Assembly (NCBI RefSeq): GCF_007273535.1
Contig: NZ_RIBP01000004.1
Coordinates: 2,146,001-2,210,000 of the forward strand
Length of the DNA stretch: 64,000 bases
Direction: 5' to 3'
DNA from: Niallia circulans
GTDB lineage: Bacteria; Bacillota; Bacilli; Bacillales; Cytobacillaceae
Shown here: in pieces, positions 58,905-64,000 of the stretch
How positions within the stretch are numbered: position 1 is the first letter of the stretch
Layout of the letters: the number at the start of each line of letters is the position of its first letter
Position numbers and translations under genes: made by a program
The notes under the pieces: model-generated
What the model saw: the letters and a program-made list of their open reading frames with translations, nothing else
What the model was told of the DNA's origin: nothing
Database searches by the model: none

Positions 58905-59540
58905 ATGCAGCGCAAACCAGTTGTAATTGGTGTCGCAGGTGGCTCCGGATCAGGAAAAACAAGCGTGACCAAGGCTATTTTTGAGCATTTTCAAGGACAT
59001 TCCATCCTGATGATAGAACAGGATTATTATTATAAAGATCAATCACATCTTCCATTCGAAGAAAGATTAGAAACAAATTATGACCACCCGCTTGCATTCG
59101 ACACAGACTTATTAATCGAACATATTCAAACATTGCTTCAATATGAAAAAATCGAAAAGCCTGTCTATAATTATGCAATGCATACTAGATCAGATGAGAC
59201 GATTGTTGTCGAACCAAGAGATGTTATTATTGTCGAAGGTATTTTGATTCTTGAGGATGAAAGATTACGCAATTTAATGGATATGAAGCTGTATGTTGAT
59301 ACGGATGCTGATCTACGCATTATTAGAAGACTAGTAAGAGATATTCAAGACAGAGGCAGAACAATGGACTCTGTTATTGATCAGTATGTTAGTGTTGTCA
59401 GACCAATGCATAATCAATTCATTGAACCGACAAAACGCTATGCAGATATCATCATCCCTGAAGGCGGGCAAAATCATGTTGCCATTGATTTAATGGTAAC
59501 GAAAATACAGACAATCCTTGAACAGAAGTCTTTGTTATAA
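58905..59540 (+). CDS. udk: Uridine kinase
   Basis: Phosphorylates uridine and cytidine in pyrimidine salvage. A P-loop [12 protein letters not shown] (residue 8), QDYYYKDQS and YNYAMHTRS are family motifs; 211 residues. The ribosome binding site AAAGGAG lies within the end of trhP2, indicating coupling. The hairpin terminator downstream ends the trmR-trhP1-trhP2-udk operon. Confidence 0.96.
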   Translation: MQRKPVVIGVAGGSGSGKTSVTKAIFEHFQGHSILMIEQDYYYKDQSHLPFEERLETNYDHPLAFDTDLLIEHIQTLLQYEKIEKPVYNYAMHTRSDETIVVEPRDVIIVEGILILEDERLRNLMDMKLYVDTDADLRIIRRLVRDIQDRGRTMDSVIDQYVSVVRPMHNQFIEPTKRYADIIIPEGGQNHVAIDLMVTKIQTILEQKSLL

Positions 59541-59642
59541 ATAAATTCAAAGAATAAACTGGAAAAAAAGAATAAAAAGCAGCTTGTATTCAAAAACTTG
59601 GATATAACCTTTTAAACCCTTTTGTAATGGGATTTTTAAAAG

Positions 59643-59698
59643 AATTATTTCCCTAAAATAATTCATTTTAGGGAATAATTATTCTTTTTCTGAAAGAA
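59643..59698 (+). terminator. Terminator after udk
   Basis: TCCCTAAAAT (59650-59659) pairs with ATTTTAGGGA (59665-59674), extended by ATTATT/AATAAT and followed by TTATTCTTTTTC. The rest of the 300-base gap to greA holds only a weak promoter candidate (TTTACA 59758, TATAAA 59783, 19-bp spacing). Confidence 0.75.
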
Positions 59699-59841
59699 AA
59701 TGCTTTCTTTTTTTCGGATTACGTATTAAACTCATCCTATTAGTAATTAAGCTTGAGTTTACAAACTGCAATATTTAATACATATAAAACCAACAATCAA
59801 CTTATATAGATTGTGCTGGATACTTTAAGGAGTGAACATTT

Positions 59842-60318
59842 TTGGCTATCGAAAAAGAATTTCCAATGACAGTTGCTGGTAAAGAGAAGTTAGAACAAGA
59901 ACTTGAACAATTAAAGACGGTAAAACGTAAAGAAGTAGTTGAACGTATAAAAATAGCTCGTAGCTTTGGAGACTTATCAGAGAATTCAGAGTATGATTCA
60001 GCGAAGGAAGAACAAGCTTTTGTGGAAGGGCGCATCACAACGCTTGAAAACATGATCCGCAATGCAAAAATCATTTCTGAGGATGAGCTTGATCGTGACA
60101 CTGTTTCACTTGGCAGCTCTGTTACATTCATCGAGCTTCCAGATGGTGACGAAGAAACGTACACAATCGTAGGTAGCGCTGAGGCAGACCCGTTTGAAGG
60201 GAAAATCTCCAATGATTCACCGATTGCAAAGAGCCTTATTGGCAAGAAGGTCGGCGATAAAGTGGTTGTTCAAACACCAGGCGGAGAAATGAACGTAGAA
60301 ATCGTTACAATTAAATAA
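59842..60318 (+). CDS. greA: Transcription elongation factor GreA
   Basis: Rescues backtracked RNA polymerase by stimulating transcript cleavage. The 158 residues form an N-terminal coiled coil (1-80, with [15 protein letters not shown] at its tip holding the acidic residues) and a C-terminal FKBP-like domain ([14 protein letters not shown]). The start is TTG after TTAAGGAGTG. Confidence 0.97.
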   Translation: MAIEKEFPMTVAGKEKLEQELEQLKTVKRKEVVERIKIARSFGDLSENSEYDSAKEEQAFVEGRITTLENMIRNAKIISEDELDRDTVSLGSSVTFIELPDGDEETYTIVGSAEADPFEGKISNDSPIAKSLIGKKVGDKVVVQTPGGEMNVEIVTIK

Positions 60319-60320
60319 CA

Positions 60321-60344
60321 AATTCAAACAGATTGTTTGAAATT
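60321..60344 (+). repeat. Short hairpin downstream of greA
   Basis: TTCAAACA (60323-60330) pairs with TGTTTGAA (60334-60341) around GAT. It precedes the next hairpin by four bases. Confidence 0.6.
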
Positions 60345-60347
60345 CTT

Positions 60348-60376
60348 ACACCTCGTCAACACTTTTGATGAGGTGT
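60348..60376 (+). terminator. Hairpin after greA enclosing the pbpI ribosome binding site
   Basis: ACACCTCGTCA (60348-60358) pairs perfectly with TGATGAGGTGT (60366-60376), then TTATTT. The right arm contains the pbpI Shine-Dalgarno GATGAGGTG, so it may both weaken read-through and limit pbpI translation. Confidence 0.7.
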
Positions 60377-60382
60377 TTATTT

Positions 60383-62152
60383 ATGTGGAGAAACAGGGCA
60401 ATTTTTATCGGAGTGTTTTTTATATGCATGCTTGGCGTGCTGCTGGCAAGACTAGTTCAAATTCAGCTTATTGAAACAGAACATTTTACAAAGCATAATA
60501 TTAACCTAGTTGAAGCAAGTGTCAAGCAACGATCACAAGAAATGGTATTGGATAACGGCAGAGGCGGTTTTTTAGACAGAGATGGGGAGTCGCTAACACA
60601 ACAAACAAAAACTGTTTTGATTCTATTTCCGTTCCTAAAAAACATGGAGTGGGATAGCAAAAAAATTGCGGATATTATTGGCACAACAGAATATACTTTA
60701 ACGAAAACAATCGCAGAGGCAAAAGAGCCGGTTGTGCTTGGGGGAAGCAAGCCTCTTGAATTGTCTGCAGAACAAATGACGGACATTAATAGTCTTAAAA
60801 TTCCCGGTGTGTTTGCCGTAAATAAAAAATACAGGGTCCAAAACGATTTAGCAGAACAGCTCATAGGGATTACAGGACAAAATGAGGAACAGCTTGCCGC
60901 CAGATATCCTGATAAAAAGCTGTCCTACGATACATTAATGGGTCTGACTGGACTAGAGAAAAGCTTCGATGAATTTCTCCTCCCAGATGGTGAATCAAAG
61001 CTTGTTTATCATGTTGATGCAACAGGTGGTCCTTTGTTTGGCATAAATGTCAAATATGTGGAGCCGGGAAATCCTTTTTATCCAGTGAATATTAAAACAA
61101 CCATTGATAAAGAGCTACAAGAAAATGCAGAACAATTAGCGGACAAGCATGGAATTAAAAAAGGCGGACTTGTGCTCTTAGATATGGAGACAAATACCGT
61201 CGCTGCCATGGTATCACGTCCAAATATAAACTCAAGCAGTCCTTATGAAACAGACGGAATTAATAACTTTATGCTAAAGCAGCAAATTGTCGGCTCTGTA
61301 TTTAAGACAGTTGTTGCTGCAGCGGCAATTGATAATAAATTGGATAATAATGATGCTGTTTACAATTGCAGTCAGAAAATAAACGGAGATCCAGATCCAG
61401 TTTATCAGCATGGCATGCTTAACTTTACAGATAGCTTTGCTGTCAGCTGTAATAATACATTTGCGACGATTGCAAAGGATCTGCAAATCATCGATGAGCA
61501 TATGCTGGAGGATTATGCCGATAAACTATCTTTAACGGCAACTGTTGGCTGGCAAGGATCTATTTTTCATTCGAGCGATTTCAAGCAAATACAGGATGAG
61601 GAAAAGGGCCGAGTGTTTTTATCAGAAGAAGCAAGAAAGGATAAGAATTATGTTGCATTAACAGGCATCGGTCAAAACGAAGTGAGAGTTACCCCTCTCG
61701 CTGTTGCGAATATGATGGCGACAATCGCGAGAGGCGGGGAAAAGCAGGCAGTTAGAGTCGCTTCAGAAATAGAATATAAAAATGGCAGCACATTGCTTAC
61801 ATTTGAGCAAAAACAACTGGCTGGGGACACGATTAAACCATATACAGCAGAGCGGCTTCAAAAGCTTCTAAGAGAAGTTGTCGAGAATAAAGAAGGCACT
61901 GGCAGATGGTTTCAGAACTTGCCATATGAAGTGGCTGGAAAATCTGGAACAGCAGAAACTGGCATATACAAAGGAAAAGAGCAGCTTCATAATAAGTGGT
62001 TTGCAGGTTATTTTCCGTATGATAATCCGAAGTATGCCCTTGTAGCCGTTAATCTTGAAGTATTTGCTGATGAAGGAGGAGTCAATCCGCTGTTTGCAGA
62101 TATGGTTAAAATGGTGTATGACCATGATCATAATGAAAACAAGCAGGAGTAG
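60383..62152 (+). CDS. pbpI: Class B penicillin-binding protein PbpI (PBP4b, YrrR)
   Basis: A 589-residue transpeptidase of the FtsI/SpoVD class. Residues 8-30 form the membrane anchor; the dimerisation domain covers 45-230; the transpeptidase domain has SxxK in GSVFK (about residue 310), SxN in VSCNN and KSGTAE (about 520). It lacks PASTA domains. In B. subtilis pbpI is a sporulation-controlled PBP. ATG 60383 follows GAGGTG; the in-frame ATG at 60365 lies before it. yrrS follows. Confidence 0.92.
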   Translation: MWRNRAIFIGVFFICMLGVLLARLVQIQLIETEHFTKHNINLVEASVKQRSQEMVLDNGRGGFLDRDGESLTQQTKTVLILFPFLKNMEWDSKKIADIIGTTEYTLTKTIAEAKEPVVLGGSKPLELSAEQMTDINSLKIPGVFAVNKKYRVQNDLAEQLIGITGQNEEQLAARYPDKKLSYDTLMGLTGLEKSFDEFLLPDGESKLVYHVDATGGPLFGINVKYVEPGNPFYPVNIKTTIDKELQENAEQLADKHGIKKGGLVLLDMETNTVAAMVSRPNINSSSPYETDGINNFMLKQQIVGSVFKTVVAAAAIDNKLDNNDAVYNCSQKINGDPDPVYQHGMLNFTDSFAVSCNNTFATIAKDLQIIDEHMLEDYADKLSLTATVGWQGSIFHSSDFKQIQDEEKGRVFLSEEARKDKNYVALTGIGQNEVRVTPLAVANMMATIARGGEKQAVRVASEIEYKNGSTLLTFEQKQLAGDTIKPYTAERLQKLLREVVENKEGTGRWFQNLPYEVAGKSGTAETGIYKGKEQLHNKWFAGYFPYDNPKYALVAVNLEVFADEGGVNPLFADMVKMVYDHDHNENKQE

Positions 62153-62283
62153 TGAAATACCCATTTTCCTTTTCACTCAGCAAAAGTCATGATAGAATAT
62201 GTACAGCCTTAACTGGTTAAAAAATAATGGTGATAATAAAGAAACATAATACAAATGTTTGGATATAGGGAGGAGAAACAGTT

Positions 62284-62925
62284 TTGAGCACAGACACTAA
62301 CGATAATGTTCGAAGCAGATCGGAAAATCGATCAAAGAGGAAAAAGACGAATATTATTCTTAATGGCTTGATCATTCTTGTCATAGCATTAATTGTTTTT
62401 GTCTCATATTCTATTTTCAAGACAAAAGATGACAACAATGCAGAACAGCAAAATAACACAAACGCAGCTAAAACGGAAGAGACTGCTGCGAGTGAGGATA
62501 ATGCTGCAAAAACGGACGATGACAAAGCCTCTGACACGGACAGCACAGATGAAGATTCGACAGAGCAAAAAGACGGGGATGAAGTCATTACAGATGGAGG
62601 CAGTGATTCAAACGTTATTAAAACGATTGAAAATTCATCATGGGAGTCTGTTGGCACAGCGCAAACTGGTGAACATACTGCTACCTACTCAGAAGGCGTT
62701 GATTGGAATGAGCAGGTAAAAGCACTTGCATATGGAACAGGAATTGACGAAAGCAATATGACTGTCTGGTTCTTAGGCAATAACAATCACGACCCTAATA
62801 AATCAATCGGCACTGTATCAACAAAAGATAAAAGTCAAAAATATCGTGTATATATTGAATGGGTAGACGGCAGCGGCTGGAAGCCAACTAAGGTAGAAGA
62901 AATTAAAGACTTGAATATCCGTTAA
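62284..62925 (+). CDS. yrrS: DUF1510 membrane protein YrrS
   Basis: A 213-residue single-pass protein: basic N-terminus (RSENRSKRKKTN), helix at residues 27-45, a low-complexity Glu/Asp/Thr/Lys linker (50-110) and a C-terminal DUF1510 domain (SSWESVGTAQTGEHTATY to the end). Function unknown; in B. subtilis it is co-expressed with pbpI, suggesting an envelope role. The start is TTG after GGAGGAGAAA. Confidence 0.9.
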   Translation: MSTDTNDNVRSRSENRSKRKKTNIILNGLIILVIALIVFVSYSIFKTKDDNNAEQQNNTNAAKTEETAASEDNAAKTDDDKASDTDSTDEDSTEQKDGDEVITDGGSDSNVIKTIENSSWESVGTAQTGEHTATYSEGVDWNEQVKALAYGTGIDESNMTVWFLGNNNHDPNKSIGTVSTKDKSQKYRVYIEWVDGSGWKPTKVEEIKDLNIR

Positions 62926-62932
62926 ATCAATC

Positions 62933-62980
62933 GAGGCGGTATATGATTATTCATATGCCGCCCTCATTGTGTTCTTATTT
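62933..62980. terminator. Bidirectional terminator between yrrS and yrzA
   Basis: GAGGCGGTATATG (62933-62945) pairs with CATATGCCGCCCTC (62952-62965) with one bulge, followed on the plus side by TTCTTATTTTTTT. Confidence 0.75.
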
Positions 62981-63181
62981 TTTTATTTTAAAATGGACCA
63001 TAACCGTATGGTACGGTCTGCCGTTTTCTTGAAGTGTTGTCTGATGATTGACAGAATGCACAGAAAGCAGAATACCTTTGTTTATTTCGATTTGCTCAGA
63101 AATTCTTTTTTCAATCGTTTTTAGGCTTTCTCCTTCAAAAAACTCGACTTTGTCTTGGATAATATCAAGCTGAAAATTCAT
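62975..63181 (-). CDS. yrzA: DUF2536 protein YrzA
   Basis: A 68-residue soluble protein of the DUF2536 family (KVEFFEGESLKTIEKRI; PYHTVMVHFKIKK), of unknown function. The ATG follows AGAGAGGAAG on the minus strand. Convergent with yrrS and divergent from yrrT, as in B. subtilis. Confidence 0.9.
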   Translation of the reverse strand: MNFQLDIIQDKVEFFEGESLKTIEKRISEQIEINKGILLSVHSVNHQTTLQENGRPYHTVMVHFKIKK

Positions 63182-63301
63182 ATGGTACTTCCTCTCTTAG
63201 GATCTCTGTATGTATTTTAGCATAAATAGTGTAAAACAAGGAGAACGCTGATAAAAGCATATTTACATAAAAGTGCGTGGAGTCTTTGGTAAATGATGAA
63301 C

Positions 63302-63329
63302 CTGACTCTCGTCCAATTCATAGTATATT
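63302..63329 (+). promoter_or_regulatory. Candidate promoter of yrrT
   Basis: CTGACT (63302-63307), 16 bp, TATATT (63324-63329). In B. subtilis this operon is repressed by CymR; I could not assign an operator with confidence. Confidence 0.4.
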
Positions 63330-63364
63330 TATGGGAATTGTTTGCTATGAAAGGGGAATGAGAA

Positions 63365-64000
63365 ATGGGAAAGGAATTCATTGAAATTTTTGAAAAATGG
63401 GCGGACACTTACGATGTTAGCTTAACAAATGATATTGAATACAAAGAAGTGTTTCGCGGCTATGAGCAAATATTAGAAAGTGTTGCAAATAGAGCTTTCG
63501 GTGAAGTTGTTGAATTTGGACCAGGAACAGGAAATCTTACTGCAAAGCTGTTAGAGCAAGGATTGTCTGTGACAGGAATAGAACCTTCCCCTGCGATGCG
63601 AAAATTAGCGGACGAAAAGCTCAACGGGAAAGCAGTCGTGAAGGATGGGGACTTTCTTTCCTTTACTATAGAGAAAAAACCAGATGTTTTTGTCAGTACG
63701 TATGCTTTTCATCATTTAACAGATAAAGAAAAAGCAGAAGCCATTACTCTTTATAGTAATTTACTGTCGTCATCTGGTAAAATAGTTTTTGCGGATACAA
63801 TGTTTCGTTCCGAAGAAGAATATGAAAAAGCAAAAGCAGCCGCTTCACAAAGCGGATTTCATAACCTTGCAGCAGACTTAGCACGTGAATATTATTCCAC
63901 CATCCCGAAGCTTAAGGGGATGTTAGAGGAAAATGACTTCACGGCCACATTTACTCGTTTAAATGAGTTTGTCTGGATCATGGAAGGAATAAAAGTGCAG
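63365..64000 (+). CDS. yrrT: SAM-dependent methyltransferase YrrT, 3-prime end outside window
   Basis: A class I methyltransferase with the SAM loop VEFGPGTGNLT (about residue 50) and acidic GIEPSP strand. The frame is open to the window edge after 212 codons, about the full length known for YrrT (213), so only the stop is probably missing. In B. subtilis it heads the yrrT-mtnN-mccA-mccB operon for methionine-to-cysteine conversion under CymR control; those genes should lie just beyond the window. Confidence 0.9.
   Translation, partial: MGKEFIEIFEKWADTYDVSLTNDIEYKEVFRGYEQILESVANRAFGEVVEFGPGTGNLTAKLLEQGLSVTGIEPSPAMRKLADEKLNGKAVVKDGDFLSFTIEKKPDVFVSTYAFHHLTDKEKAEAITLYSNLLSSSGKIVFADTMFRSEEEYEKAKAAASQSGFHNLAADLAREYYSTIPKLKGMLEENDFTATFTRLNEFVWIMEGIKVQ

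Overview
The window is one continuous piece of chromosome from a low-GC, endospore-forming member of the Bacillaceae (Bacillus, Niallia or Cytobacillus-like; the species cannot be fixed from the sequence). Sporulation genes (spo0B, safA, bofC, spoVB, a YhcN/YlaJ lipoprotein), TTG and GTG starts behind strong Shine-Dalgarno sequences, T-box leaders and a gene order that closely follows the rplU-to-yrrT block of Bacillus subtilis all support this. There are no rRNA or tRNA genes, insertion sequences, prophage genes or CRISPR arrays. Most genes are on the plus strand; niaR, the yrzE-like gene, spoVB, the amidase and yrzA are on the minus strand.

Layout. 1-4.4 kb: end of rplU, prp, rpmA, spo0B, obg, pheB, pheA. 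4.4-10.7 kb: niaR and a spore block (safA with a 69-bp tandem repeat, a CotS-like kinase-fold gene, a spore lipoprotein, a degenerate SDR epimerase, bofC). 10.8-15.5 kb: ruvAB, queA, tgt, yajC, yrzE-like. 15.7-21.4 kb: yrbG, spoVB, comN, secDF, lapA-like. 21.5-33 kb: recJ, apt, relA, dtd, a cell-wall amidase, and a T-box-controlled hisS-aspS operon. 33.2-43 kb: tcdA, then two blocks that B. subtilis has elsewhere or lacks here: a yhcEFGHI-type ABC transporter operon behind an 18-bp perfect inverted repeat, and, after rarA, a MenC-family racemase/synthase, an M20 amidohydrolase and a YczE-like protein leading into cymR. 43-50.3 kb: iscS, mnmA, yrrB, recD2, a zinc-ribbon protein, an AI-2E-type permease. 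50.3-64 kb: T-box, alaS, ireB, ruvX, yrzB, mltG, trmR, trhP1, trhP2, udk, greA, pbpI, yrrS, yrzA and the start of yrrT, which runs off the window.

Functional themes: translation and tRNA maturation dominate (L21/L27 with the L27 protease, Obg, QueA/Tgt, HisRS, AspRS, AlaRS, Dtd, TcdA, MnmA with its sulfur donor, TrmR/TrhP). They are interleaved with DNA repair (RuvAB, RecJ, RarA, RecD2, RuvX), stringent response and purine salvage (RelA, Apt), cell wall and spore envelope (SafA, SpoVB, MltG, PbpI, amidase) and sulfur control (CymR, IscS, YrrT).

I did not find a convincing undescribed multi-gene system; the window is mostly conserved Bacillaceae core. The best leads are an epimerase that has lost its cofactor and catalytic motifs, the specifier/discriminator mismatch in the hisS T-box, an apparent ATC start codon for the yrzE-like gene, the relocated yhc operon with its operator, the racemase-M20 pair, and several strong inverted repeats without a U-tract.
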